DNA from: Veillonella_A intestinalis
GTDB taxonomy: Bacteria > Bacillota > Negativicutes > Veillonellales > Veillonellaceae
Assembly: GCF_943192895.1 (NCBI RefSeq)
Contig: NZ_CALPCB010000008.1
Location: forward strand, 1-64,000
DNA: 64,000 nt
Reading direction: 5' to 3'
Shown here: in pieces, positions 7,693 through 16,109 of the stretch
Numbering within the stretch: position 1 is the first letter of the stretch
Layout: each line of letters begins with the position of its first letter
Made by a program: the position numbers and the translations under genes
Notes under the pieces: generated by a model
What the model was told of the DNA's origin: nothing
Seen by the model: the letters and a program-made list of their open reading frames with translations, nothing else
The model's database searches: none

Positions 7693-9186
7693 ATGGTGAT
7701 AACAGTGACTAAGTTACCTTATGATAAAACAAATCCGGCAGACATTTTGAGATATTCAGAAGAATTAGAAGGAATTACTTTTCAGAATGTACTCCAAAAA
7801 ATCTTTAGAGGTGAAGAATTAGAAGAAAAAGTAAAATATTATGATAATCCGCGTAGTAAAGGTGGTCTTGGCAATTTATTAGAAGAACACTATTATTTTT
7901 ATTCACCCAATAGTATTTCAGACGCTGATTTTGTTGAAGCCGGCGTAGAATTAAAGGTTACACCTTATGAGATAAATAAAAATAACCAATATAAAGCGGG
8001 CGAACGTTTGGTTATTACAATGATTCCGAATAATGAACCTATATCGGATGATTTTGAAACTTCTCATTTAAAACAAAAAATTAGTCATATTTTAATGGTT
8101 TGGTATGAAAGAATTCGTGGTGAAGCACGGACTAAGCAACGAATTCAGTACGTTAACTTATACAATTTATATAGTGAAATTTGTAAGAATGATTTAGAGA
8201 TTATTCGTAATGATTATAAACGAATTACTGAGAAGATTATAGCAGGTAAAGCCCATGAATTGTCCGAAGGTGATACGCAGTATTTGGGAGCTTGTACAAA
8301 AGGGGCGACTGCTGAACGTAGTTTGCAACCACAGTATTATAATGATAGTATTCCGGCAAAACGGCGTGCATTTTCTTTGAAACAGTCGTATATGACATAT
8401 GTATTAAATCAGTATGTTAAAAAACGTAAAATGAGTTTTGATGCTATTTTTACACCAGCTGATTTACAGAAGGCAGATTTAGAAACTCAAGTTATTGAAC
8501 GGATTGAAAAGTATGTAGGTAACACTGAAGACGCATTATATTCCATGTTCGGTTTTACATATACGCAAGGTAATCGGCCAAAACATATTAATACATTATT
8601 AGTTAATCGAATGCTTGGGGTTCAGACTGATCAAGCTGAAGAATTTGCAAAAGCAGATATTAAGATTAAAACAATTAGAGTTCAGAAGAATGGTAAGCCA
8701 AAAGAAAGTATGTCGTTTCCAAAAATAAAGATTAAAGAGTTTGTTAAGCAAGACTTTGAGGAGTCTGCTGAATATAATTTTTTCCAAGAAACTAAGTTCT
8801 TGTTTGTTGTCTTTAAAGAGACAAACACTGGTGAATATATTCTAAAAGGTGCTAAATTTTGGAATATGCCAATTATAGAATTAGAAGAAATTGGTAGAGT
8901 TGAATGGGAGTCATATAAGAAAAAGTTTTTAACTGGAGTTAATTTTACTATAACTAAAGATAAATCCGGTAAAGAAATTATTAAAAATGATTTACCTAGT
9001 AAATCAGAACATACAATATTTCATTTACGACCACATGCACAAAAGAGTGCTTATGTAATTAACGGTAAACGTTATGGTATGGGAAATGATAGGGATATGG
9101 ATGACTTGCCAAATGGAGATAAAATGACTTGCCAATGTTTCTGGTTGAATAATGATTATATTGCAAAGATTATTGAAGATATATAA
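7693..9186 (+). CDS. type II restriction endonuclease, Sau3AI/MutH family (predicted GATC)
   Basis: A 497-residue protein, close to the Sau3AI length. The N-terminal MutH-like domain has the motif KGGLGNLLEE near residue 56 and then DADF...ELKV (about 79-90). These supply the Asp and Glu-X-Lys metal ligands of the PD-(D/E)XK nuclease fold. The C-terminal half (about 260-497) matches the second, non-catalytic MutH-like domain of Sau3AI. It is directly followed by a cytosine-C5 methyltransferase, completing an R-M pair. GATC specificity is inferred from the family. The ATG start has only a weak ribosome site (GAGAAG), and nearby GTG codons are possible alternatives. Confidence 0.85.
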   Translation: MVITVTKLPYDKTNPADILRYSEELEGITFQNVLQKIFRGEELEEKVKYYDNPRSKGGLGNLLEEHYYFYSPNSISDADFVEAGVELKVTPYEINKNNQYKAGERLVITMIPNNEPISDDFETSHLKQKISHILMVWYERIRGEARTKQRIQYVNLYNLYSEICKNDLEIIRNDYKRITEKIIAGKAHELSEGDTQYLGACTKGATAERSLQPQYYNDSIPAKRRAFSLKQSYMTYVLNQYVKKRKMSFDAIFTPADLQKADLETQVIERIEKYVGNTEDALYSMFGFTYTQGNRPKHINTLLVNRMLGVQTDQAEEFAKADIKIKTIRVQKNGKPKESMSFPKIKIKEFVKQDFEESAEYNFFQETKFLFVVFKETNTGEYILKGAKFWNMPIIELEEIGRVEWESYKKKFLTGVNFTITKDKSGKEIIKNDLPSKSEHTIFHLRPHAQKSAYVINGKRYGMGNDRDMDDLPNGDKMTCQCFWLNNDYIAKIIEDI

Positions 9187-9210
9187 CAAATTATTTAATG
9201 AAATAATTTG
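9187..9210. promoter_or_regulatory. perfect 10-bp inverted repeat before the methyltransferase
   Basis: CAAATTATTT and AAATAATTTG flank a 4-nt AATG loop, starting one base after the endonuclease stop and ending about 10 bases before the methyltransferase ribosome site. It could be a weak terminator or attenuator hairpin (TTTATTAT follows) or an operator through which the methyltransferase or another protein balances R-M expression. Confidence 0.55.
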
Positions 9211-9235
9211 TTTATTATAAAGGAGATTATAGTTA

Positions 9236-10486
9236 ATGAGGCTAACTGTAGCAGAGTTGTTTGCTGGTGTTGGAGGATTTCGTGTAGGGCTGAATCATAT
9301 CGAAGAGGTTGATATGCAAGAGCGAGCTGTTGAAAATGGTCCTTGGGAATTTGTATGGGCTAATCAGTTTGAACCATCTACTAAGGAACAACATGCTTTT
9401 AATTGTTATGTAACACGATTTGGTGAAGCAAATCACTCTAATCTTGATATTCATGAAGTGGATAAAAGAAAAATTCCAGATCATTCGTTAGTAGTAGGTG
9501 GATTCCCGTGTCAAGATTATTCAGTAGCACGCTCTTTATCTAACGAGCAAGGGATTGAAGGGAAAAAAGGGGTTTTATTTTGGGACATTAAAGATGTATT
9601 AGTGGCAAAACAGCCCCCATTTGTTTTATTAGAGAATGTAGATCGTCTTTTAAAATCACCAGCCAGTCGTCGTGGTCGAGATTTTGCAATTATGCTAAAA
9701 ACGTTTGATGAACTCGGCTATATAGTGCAATGGCGCGTATTAAATGCAGGCGAGTATGGAATGCCTCAGAAACGGCGCCGTGTATTCATTTGGGCGCACA
9801 AGCGTGATTTACAGTATTCGCAGGAATTTTTAAATAACGTTCTTGATTTAAAAGAAAATAACATTTTTAATCAAGTTTTCCCTGTCGTGGACATAGAAAT
9901 CTCTAAAGATATTGACTTGAATATATATGAGTCTATTTTAGAAACTTCTAATGGGTACAAGGACGGAAAATTCTTAGAGACAGGCATAATGGTTAATGGA
10001 CATGTTATACATGGAAAGCCGTTAGCTAGAATGGAAGTTGTCTATCCATTGTCTAATATTTTAAAAAAGGCACAAGTGTATAATGAAGATTTGTTAGTAT
10101 ATAAAGTCTCTGAAGATAAGTTAGAAAAATGGCAATATTTAAAAGGACCAAAGAAGATTGAACGTACATCTAGTAATGGGCATAAGTATATTTATAGTGA
10201 AGGTGGGATGGCTTTTCCTGAAAAAATGGATGAACCAGCTCGAACAATGCTTACTAGCGAAGGCACTTTAAATAGATCCTCTCATATAGTATTTGATGAA
10301 AGCTTACACGCTTATCGTATTTTGACACCAGTGGAATGTGAGTTAATTCAAATGTTTCCACCTAATTGGACGGATACGATGCCAAATAGAAAGAGATATT
10401 TTATGATGGGAAATGCTTTGGTTACGGGAATTGTATCTCGATTAGAGCCAGTGATACGCAATATTATTGAACAAGAGGTAGAATAA
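9236..10486 (+). CDS. DNA (cytosine-5) methyltransferase of the Sau3AI-type R-M system
   Basis: A 416-residue C5-methyltransferase with motifs in order: I (FAGVGGFRVGL, residues 9-19), IV (GGFPCQDYS, catalytic Cys), VI (LLENVDRLL), VIII (GMPQKRRRVFIWA) and X (MMGNALVTGIVSRL near 395). The variable target-recognition region spans about 210-330. It protects the site cut by the upstream endonuclease, predicted to be the C of GATC. AAGGAGA precedes the ATG. It ends the block and is closed by a strong terminator. Confidence 0.92.
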   Translation: MRLTVAELFAGVGGFRVGLNHIEEVDMQERAVENGPWEFVWANQFEPSTKEQHAFNCYVTRFGEANHSNLDIHEVDKRKIPDHSLVVGGFPCQDYSVARSLSNEQGIEGKKGVLFWDIKDVLVAKQPPFVLLENVDRLLKSPASRRGRDFAIMLKTFDELGYIVQWRVLNAGEYGMPQKRRRVFIWAHKRDLQYSQEFLNNVLDLKENNIFNQVFPVVDIEISKDIDLNIYESILETSNGYKDGKFLETGIMVNGHVIHGKPLARMEVVYPLSNILKKAQVYNEDLLVYKVSEDKLEKWQYLKGPKKIERTSSNGHKYIYSEGGMAFPEKMDEPARTMLTSEGTLNRSSHIVFDESLHAYRILTPVECELIQMFPPNWTDTMPNRKRYFMMGNALVTGIVSRLEPVIRNIIEQEVE

Positions 10487-10488
10487 GA

Positions 10489-10526
10489 AAGGGATACCCT
10501 CATTGTCTGAGGGTATCCCTTTTGTT
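10489..10526 (+). terminator. terminator of the R-M block
   Basis: A perfect 14-bp stem (AAGGGATACCCTCA at 10489-10502 with its complement at 10509-10522) has a short TTGTC loop and is followed by TTGTT. Confidence 0.85.
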
Positions 10527-10598
10527 ATACTTATATAGCGGTCGTACGCAATACTAATAATGTAATTATATAATTTTTCATATATTCAAGGAGCTTTT

Positions 10599-11771
10599 AT
10601 GTCATCCACATATTCTGTTTACCGTCGTATTAAATTAGCTGCCAATGGGACGATTGACTTATTGTCATCTTTATTTTTGCCTATCATAGCGTTATTAGTA
10701 TCTACTGGTATTTTAAAAGGCCTTTTTATTCTGCTCATGGTGAATCAGTTTGTATTGCCTGAAACGAGTACATATGCGATTTTAAATGCTATGAGTGATG
10801 CTTTTTTCTATTTTATACCCGTATTTTTAGCATATACAGCGGCTAAGCGTTTTCAAGTAGATCCCTTTACAGCTATGTTACTTGCCTGTGTATTAGTATA
10901 TCCTGATGTTACGCAGCTTATGAAAGCACCTGCGGCAGGTGGTATGGAATCAGCAGAAGCGTTAGTCAAAGGTATGACAGGGCAGTCAAATTGGGGAGGT
11001 CCCGATTTATTCGGCTTGCCAGTAGGACAAGTGATGTATCCTTCATCCGTGATTCCTATTTTATTAGCGGTGTACTGCATGCAGTACGTTCAACGATTAG
11101 GGGAAGGGTTATTTCCTGAAGCGGTACGGGGACTATTTACGCCACCTTTATGTATTATTGTAATGACTCCATTTACACTTGTTGTATTAGGACCCATTGG
11201 CACTTGGTTAGGGGCTTTATTGGGTACTGGTTATGAATTAATTTATAGTTTAAGTCCTTTATTAGCCGGGCTAGTCGTAGGGACGGTACAGCCGTTTTTA
11301 GGGATGCTTGGTTTGCAGTGGGGATTTTTCCCTATTGCAATTAATAATGTAGCGGTATACGGCTTTGATACCTTAATGCCTTTGTTTAGTTCTGCTATGT
11401 TTGCCCAAGCGGGCGCTGCATTAGCGGTAGCGGTGAGGACACGTAATACATTATTTAAGTCAGAGGCTTTTTCTGCAGGGATTATTGCATTATTAGGGGT
11501 TACGGAACCCGCTGTATTTGGTGTCACACTTCGTTTGAAACGGCCTATGGTCTGTGCCTGTGTAGCTGGTGGTCTTGGGGGTGCCGTGGCAGGCTTTTTC
11601 AAGGTGAGCGCTGCATCTTTTGCCATTCCCGCTGTTACGACCTTGCCAGTCTTTATGGGGCCTTCATTTCTTTGGTATGTAATAGCCTTGGGTCTCGCTT
11701 TTGGATTAAGCTTTGTGTTGACTTTGATAGTTGGTTTTAAGGACATTGTAGATATATCAGATAGTAAGTAA
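10599..11771 (+). CDS. stand-alone PTS EIIC of the glucose/sucrose/beta-glucoside type
   Basis: A 390-residue membrane protein with about ten helices. Family signatures are FFYFIPVFLAYTAAKRF near residue 71 and GVTEPAVFGVTLRLKRP near 305, the latter being the conserved EIIC substrate-site segment. Usual members carry a fused EIIB and sometimes EIIA; here both are missing and none is adjacent. It could borrow EIIB from another system or act as a facilitator. AAGGAG precedes the ATG. It is monocistronic between two terminators. Confidence 0.85.
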   Translation: MSSTYSVYRRIKLAANGTIDLLSSLFLPIIALLVSTGILKGLFILLMVNQFVLPETSTYAILNAMSDAFFYFIPVFLAYTAAKRFQVDPFTAMLLACVLVYPDVTQLMKAPAAGGMESAEALVKGMTGQSNWGGPDLFGLPVGQVMYPSSVIPILLAVYCMQYVQRLGEGLFPEAVRGLFTPPLCIIVMTPFTLVVLGPIGTWLGALLGTGYELIYSLSPLLAGLVVGTVQPFLGMLGLQWGFFPIAINNVAVYGFDTLMPLFSSAMFAQAGAALAVAVRTRNTLFKSEAFSAGIIALLGVTEPAVFGVTLRLKRPMVCACVAGGLGGAVAGFFKVSAASFAIPAVTTLPVFMGPSFLWYVIALGLAFGLSFVLTLIVGFKDIVDISDSK

Positions 11772-11796
11772 GTACAGTCGAATATTGGGTGATGGC

Positions 11797-11825
11797 TTTA
11801 CATTTGATATAGGTTTTGCTATAGT
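11797..11825 (+). promoter_or_regulatory. sigma-70-type promoter for a candidate small RNA
   Basis: TTTACA (11797-11802), exactly 17 bases, then TATAGT (11820-11825). No + strand gene follows before the terminator at 11935, so it is taken as the promoter of the small RNA. Confidence 0.55.
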
Positions 11826-11831
11826 AAAGTT

Positions 11832-11986
11832 GCTAGATGGGTGGAACTGAGTATCCAGTGTTGAAACCCTATCACTAGAGGGCGGGCGGCGATACTGCGA
11901 CGGACCGCCTCTGATGAATAAAATAAAGCTGAATAAAAAAAAGGTTGTAACTTCTATGTACGTGCATAGTTATTACAACCTTTTTT
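11832..11986 (+). ncRNA. candidate small RNA of unknown family
   Basis: A predicted transcript of about 155 nt starts some 7 bases after a good promoter and ends at a U-tailed hairpin. It contains a stem GATGGGT/ACCCTATC (about 11841-11878) enclosing a smaller hairpin. It then has an unusually GC-rich segment (11879-11911), where GAGGGCGG can pair with CCGCCTC. There is no ribosome site followed by an open frame. No Rfam family was recognised (not 6S, SRP, purine, fluoride or TPP). Confidence 0.45.
11935..11986. terminator. bidirectional terminator
   Basis: AAGGTTGTAA (11941-11950) pairs with TTACAACCTT (11973-11982) around an inner CTATG/CATAG hairpin. T6 lies on the right and A8 on the left, so it serves both the candidate sRNA (+) and the permease (-). 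Confidence 0.85.
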
Positions 11987-12011
11987 GTTAATAGTTTAGA
12001 TTATTATTAAA

Positions 12012-13379
12012 TTAGTACCAAATGTAGCGAATTAATACGATGATTGCTAGTGGGTACATAATCCAGTGTACTTCTTTAGTACGACCAGCGATAATTTTAA
12101 GAAGTGGGTACATGATTAAGCCTGCCGCTACACCATTAGCAATGCTGTAGGTGAAAGGCATTAAGGCGATAACCATGAAGGATGGGAAGGCTTCGGTCCA
12201 ATCGGAGAAATCGATGTCGCGAATTGGTTCCATCATAAGGGCCCCGACTAAGATTAAAATTGGAGCTGTCGCACAGTTTGGTACGAGGGTAATAAGTGGT
12301 GCAAAGAGCAAGGCTAAGAGGAATAGCACGCCACAGGTAACCGCTGTTAAGCCTGTACGACCACCTGCACCTACGCCAGCCGCACTTTCTACGAATGCTG
12401 TAATGGTACTAGCCCCGAGTAAGGCCCCAAAGCTAACGCCTACAGCATCAACCGTCATGGCTTTGCCAAGACCAGGGAATTTACCTTCTTTTGGATTGGC
12501 AATACCCGCTTTAGTAGCAGTACCAATTAGGGTCCCCATGGAGTCGAATAATTCTACAAAGGTGAAAGAGAAGATAATAGTTACTAGGCCAAGATGCATG
12601 GCACTGGCAATGTCGAGTTCAAAGAAAGCTGCTTTGCTGAAATCTGGAATGGCCATAATAGAGAAGTTTTCAGGGAGCTGAGCATTCCCTGTTACATAGG
12701 CTAAAATACTAGTCACTACAGCGCCGATAATGAAAGCCCCTTGTACATTGCGCGCCATTAAGAGGGCGGTAAAAATAAGACCAAAAAGAGCTAATGCTAC
12801 TTGTGGATCCATAAGATTGCCTAAGGTTAGGATTGTTTCAGAGGAACCTGGTGTGGAATGACCTTGCGTAGCCACAACTTGGGCAAGACTATCTGGTGAC
12901 AAGGATAGTGTTACGGTCATAAGACCAGATAATTTTAAACCGATGATGGTAATGAATAGGCCGATACCGACAGTAATCGCGATTTTCATGGCGGCAGGAA
13001 TGCCTTCTACGATATGTTGGCGCACAGTAGTCAGTGTTAAGAACAAGAAGACTAGACCTGAAATAAATACGGCACCTAAGGCTGTTTGCCAAGCAATGCC
13101 CATACCTAGTACAACGGTAAAGGTATAAAAGGCGAGTAGTCCAACGCCTGGGGCCAAACAGATTGGATAGTTAACGAGAACCCCCATAGCTATGGTAACT
13201 AGGCCGCCACCTAAGGCTGTAGCGATGAGAACTGCATCTTTGTCCATGCCAGCAATGCTAAGTAGATTAGGCGCTAGAAATAGGATGTACGCCATGGTGA
13301 TAAAGGTAGTTAAGCCGGCGATAATCTCACCTTTCACCGTTGTGTTGCGCTCTTTGAGGGCAAACAATTTTTCTAACAT
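12012..13379 (-). CDS. NCS2-family purine permease (AzgA/PbuG-like)
   Basis: A 455-residue, about 13-helix transporter. The N-terminal segment TTVKGEIIAGLTTFITMAYI and the segment FTFVELFDSMGTLIG near residue 270 are typical of the AzgA branch, which imports adenine, guanine or hypoxanthine with protons. ESAAGVGAGGRTGLTAV near 330 is the second conserved segment. AGGAGG precedes the ATG. It is monocistronic. The 290-bp upstream region shows no purine riboswitch, so its control is unknown. Confidence 0.9.
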   Translation of the reverse strand: MLEKLFALKERNTTVKGEIIAGLTTFITMAYILFLAPNLLSIAGMDKDAVLIATALGGGLVTIAMGVLVNYPICLAPGVGLLAFYTFTVVLGMGIAWQTALGAVFISGLVFLFLTLTTVRQHIVEGIPAAMKIAITVGIGLFITIIGLKLSGLMTVTLSLSPDSLAQVVATQGHSTPGSSETILTLGNLMDPQVALALFGLIFTALLMARNVQGAFIIGAVVTSILAYVTGNAQLPENFSIMAIPDFSKAAFFELDIASAMHLGLVTIIFSFTFVELFDSMGTLIGTATKAGIANPKEGKFPGLGKAMTVDAVGVSFGALLGASTITAFVESAAGVGAGGRTGLTAVTCGVLFLLALLFAPLITLVPNCATAPILILVGALMMEPIRDIDFSDWTEAFPSFMVIALMPFTYSIANGVAAGLIMYPLLKIIAGRTKEVHWIMYPLAIIVLIRYIWY

Positions 13380-13597
13380 AATAACCTCCTAATAGATGGT
13401 ATAGAAATAATTTCATCCCTATTGTATCATGGTCTATAGGAATTGTGGAGAGTTAATTATATTATTTAAATTTATTAAAAATAACTATTAATATGTAGTG
13501 CTAATTAAAATATAGTGAGATCCTATAAATTCTTCATTAAGGACTGTTTTTTTGCAAGGTAACTGTATAAAATCTACTAGATTCAGGAAGTTTTTAA

Positions 13598-13634
13598 TTC
13601 CCCTCTATGATAGGGGAAAATACTGTGTTATAAT
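13598..13634 (+). promoter_or_regulatory. Rrf2 promoter with palindromic operator
   Basis: TTCCCCT-N7-AGGGGAA, a perfect 7-bp inverted repeat (13598-13618), lies just ahead of TATAAT (13629-13634) in the place of the -35 box. A repressor bound here would block polymerase. Autoregulation by the Rrf2 protein encoded 40 bases downstream is the simplest guess. Confidence 0.5.
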
Positions 13635-13673
13635 GAATTTAGTAATTCCTACTGTGAAAGAGGTATATGAGAG

Positions 13674-14216
13674 ATGAAAATATCAACTAAGGGTCGTTAT
13701 GCTTTACGCGTATTAGTTGACCTAGCAGAAAATGGTAAGAAGAAAAACGTTTCAATCCGTGAAATTGCGGAACGTCAGCGTATTTCTGATAAATATTTAG
13801 AAGGTATTGTAGCACGTCTAAGTGCCGCTGGATATGTTAAGAGTGTTCGTGGTAAATATGGTGGATACCGTTTATCTATGGAACCTAAAGATTATACAGT
13901 GTATGATATTTTGCGGGCTGCTGAAGATTCCATCGCTTTAGTTGCTTGTTTGGAAGATGAAGTCAATCAATGTCCCCGTAGCAAGACCTGTATGACCTTG
14001 CCTTTATGGGAGCATATGCAAGCACAGTTTAAAGAGTATATGGAAAAATTAACATTGCAAGATGTGTTAGATAAGAAATTCGACGTTCCTACAGATGATG
14101 AAGCTGATGAGGTTGAAGTGGCCGTTGCTACACAGGCCATGGCTGATAAGGATGCTTCTGAAACGGGTGAAGACGATACTACAACGGCTGATGTAGCAGC
14201 TCATGCATCTGTATAA
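13674..14216 (+). CDS. Rrf2-family transcriptional regulator with acidic tail
   Basis: A 180-residue regulator with a winged helix at residues 1-80 (MKISTKGRYALRVLVDLA start, typical of Rrf2/IscR). A Cys triad follows (ACLEDEVNQCPRSKTC near 105-120, spacing C-X7-C-X5-C) that resembles the Fe-S ligands of IscR. An unusual 40-residue tail rich in Asp, Glu, Ala and Thr (about 140-180) has no counterpart in the core family. It probably senses Fe-S, redox or cysteine status. No isc or suf genes are adjacent. Confidence 0.85.
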   Translation: MKISTKGRYALRVLVDLAENGKKKNVSIREIAERQRISDKYLEGIVARLSAAGYVKSVRGKYGGYRLSMEPKDYTVYDILRAAEDSIALVACLEDEVNQCPRSKTCMTLPLWEHMQAQFKEYMEKLTLQDVLDKKFDVPTDDEADEVEVAVATQAMADKDASETGEDDTTTADVAAHASV

Positions 14217-14230
14217 AACTTTATGGTTAG

Positions 14231-14269
14231 ACGCGCCTTTGAGTGAAACTTGAAGGGCGTTTTTCTTTT
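14231..14269 (+). terminator. terminator after the Rrf2 gene
   Basis: An imperfect stem between ACGCGCCTTTGAG (14231-14243) and CTTGAAGGGCGT (14249-14260) is followed by TTTTCTTTT. Confidence 0.65.
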
Positions 14270-14298
14270 CTAGTTCATTAATTACAAGGGATATTAAC

Positions 14299-14327
14299 TT
14301 GACAGTGCTAGTATAGTTGTATAGAAT
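14299..14327 (+). promoter_or_regulatory. promoter of the MarR/OhrR-like gene
   Basis: TTGACA (14299-14304), 17 bases, then TAGAAT (14322-14327), 38 bases before the start codon. The A+T-rich stretch TTGTATAGAATTATATTGTA overlaps the -10 box and would suit an OhrR-type repressor site. Confidence 0.55.
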
Positions 14328-14365
14328 TATATTGTAAGCTAATTAATTGAGACGAGGAGATAACT

Positions 14366-14821
14366 TTGATAGAAAAAAATATAGATGAATTGGCGTTAAG
14401 GAATCAATTATGCTTTCCTTTATATGCCTGTGCTAAGGAGATTGTTCGAGCCTATCAGCCATTACTAGAGCCATTAAATTTGACATATACGCAGTATATT
14501 GTCATGATGGTTCTGTGGGAACATAGTCATTTGAACGTTAAATCCCTTGGTGAATACTTATATTTAGATTCCGGTACTTTAACCCCTTTATTGCGTAAAA
14601 TGGAAGCAAAGGGCTTTTTAACACGTACTCGTTCTAAAGAAGATGAGCGGACTGTTATTATCTCAATTACTGAGGAAGGTCGTGCCTTACAAAAACGAGT
14701 AGCCCATGTGCCTCAAGCTATGGCTAACATAGTGGAGTTAACGCAGGACGAGTTTGAAACTATGTATCGGTTATTGTATAAGATGATTGCCCAACTTACT
14801 GGGCGTGAACAAAAAGAATAA
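14366..14821 (+). CDS. MarR-family regulator, OhrR-like peroxide sensor
   Basis: A 151-residue winged-helix repressor. NQLCFPLYACAKE near residues 13-25 matches the reactive-Cys segment of OhrR (Cys around 16). The wing SKEDERTVIISITEEG near 95 is typical of MarR proteins. It likely senses organic hydroperoxides and represses itself or neighbours. The start is TTG at 14366 with GAGGAG seven bases upstream. An MFS pump follows 85 bp later but after a weak terminator. Confidence 0.82.
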   Translation: MIEKNIDELALRNQLCFPLYACAKEIVRAYQPLLEPLNLTYTQYIVMMVLWEHSHLNVKSLGEYLYLDSGTLTPLLRKMEAKGFLTRTRSKEDERTVIISITEEGRALQKRVAHVPQAMANIVELTQDEFETMYRLLYKMIAQLTGREQKE

Positions 14822-14846
14822 GACATGTTGTAAGTTGTAGCGTTGT

Positions 14847-14880
14847 AAGCTCCTTGGATATACTTCAAGGGGCTTTTGCG
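14847..14880 (+). terminator. terminator between the MarR and MFS genes
   Basis: A 10-bp stem AAGCTCCTTG (14847-14856) with CAAGGGGCTT (14866-14875), short T run. Read-through into the MFS gene is likely. Confidence 0.6.
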
Positions 14881-14906
14881 TACTTTTAGAAGAAAGAAGG
14901 AATCGT

Positions 14907-16109
14907 ATGGCAGAATCTAATGGTGGTATGCGAAATGTTTGGATTTTAACAGTCTGTATGACAGGTTTATCTATATGCTACACCATGCTGGTCCCTTTTT
15001 TACCAGTTTATTTATTAGAATTAGGGGTAGAACACGATCGGGTCGCTCTATGGTCTGGGGTTGTATTTTCAATTACTTTTTTTGTAGCTGGTGTTATGGC
15101 GCCTATTTGGGGGCGCATGGCGGATACTCGCGGGAAAAAAATAATGGCAATCAGGGCCGGCATTTTTATCGGCATTGCCTATATTTTAACTGGCTTTGTA
15201 CAAGATGCTTGGCAGTTATTAGCTACTAGAGCACTTATGGGCTTTGCTAATGGTTTTATGCCGGCAGCGATGACGATGGTATCCCTCAGTGTGGCTAAAG
15301 AAAAAACAGGAACGGCCTTAGGGATTTTTCAGACGGGTTTGATTGTTGGTAACGTAATTGGACCATCCTTAGGGGGTTTGATTGAAGCGGCTGTTGGCAT
15401 GCGTCCCGTATTCTTTATTGCTGGGATTGTTTTATTTATTGCCAGTGCTGTGGTATTTTTCTTTGTAAAAGAACCAAAAGTGACCGAAGAGGCTACTGTT
15501 ACAACGAGTTCGTTCCGTGAAGATTGGCAGTTTGTGAAACAGCGCAAAGTGTTAACGGATTTGTTGTGGTTGTTCTTTATTATGCAGTCAGCTATTTTAA
15601 TGTTGCAACCAATTCTAGCTCTTTATGTAGGTCAGTTACAGGGCACTATGGAAGGAGCGGCCTTATTATCAGGGATGATTTTAAGTATTGGTGGCTTAGC
15701 TGGGGCGGTAACTACTAATTTGTGGGCTGCTTTTGGTCAGCGCAAAGGTTATTTTAAAGCCGTTTGTTATGCTCTTTGTGGTACGGGCTTATTTTTATTC
15801 TTACAAAGTATGCCATTAGGAATTACCTGGTTTGGGAGTTTACAAATTTTAGTGGGCTGTTTTATTGTGGGCGTTAATCCTCTATTGAGTGCAGCTGTAG
15901 CTCATTATACAGAACCAGCTTTTAGGGGGCGTGTGTTTGGGATGACCACGACTGCTAATCAGTTCGGTTCGATGGTAGGTCCTTTATTTGCTAGTGGTGT
16001 TACTACTTTATTGGGGATTCAATATGTATTTTTAGTAACAGGGACGTTGCTAATGTTTGTAGCTTATCAAGTATATCAACGGCGTGTAAAATCTGCTGAT
16101 GCTTTTTAA
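14907..16109 (+). CDS. MFS drug:proton antiporter (DHA1, MdtG-like)
   Basis: A 400-residue, 12-helix major facilitator. The loop 2-3 signature GRMADTRGKKIMAIRAG (about residues 70-86) and the motif C-like GLIVGNVIGPSLGG (about 145-160) mark the drug/H+ antiporter branch. It exports hydrophobic toxicants across the inner membrane. AGAAGGAA precedes the ATG. It sits directly behind the MarR-type gene, the usual arrangement for a ligand-induced pump. Confidence 0.85.
   Translation: MAESNGGMRNVWILTVCMTGLSICYTMLVPFLPVYLLELGVEHDRVALWSGVVFSITFFVAGVMAPIWGRMADTRGKKIMAIRAGIFIGIAYILTGFVQDAWQLLATRALMGFANGFMPAAMTMVSLSVAKEKTGTALGIFQTGLIVGNVIGPSLGGLIEAAVGMRPVFFIAGIVLFIASAVVFFFVKEPKVTEEATVTTSSFREDWQFVKQRKVLTDLLWLFFIMQSAILMLQPILALYVGQLQGTMEGAALLSGMILSIGGLAGAVTTNLWAAFGQRKGYFKAVCYALCGTGLFLFLQSMPLGITWFGSLQILVGCFIVGVNPLLSAAVAHYTEPAFRGRVFGMTTTANQFGSMVGPLFASGVTTLLGIQYVFLVTGTLLMFVAYQVYQRRVKSADAF

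Noticed and set aside
6959..10530. tRNA-Ser as an integration site with att repeats flanking the R-M block
   Set aside because: No copy of the tRNA 3' end was seen after the methyltransferase and there is no integrase gene.
11781..11830. Possible fluoride riboswitch because of GGGTGATGG
   Set aside because: The rest of the fluoride aptamer (CTGATGGCTCCTAC and pseudoknot partners) is missing, and a better promoter overlaps the motif.
12151..12681. 176-residue open frame on the + strand
   Set aside because: It lies antisense within the NCS2 permease, has no ribosome site and its composition is that of a reversed membrane gene.
13380..13560. Purine riboswitch upstream of the NCS2 permease
   Set aside because: No conserved junction sequences or paired loops of the purine aptamer could be found on the minus strand.
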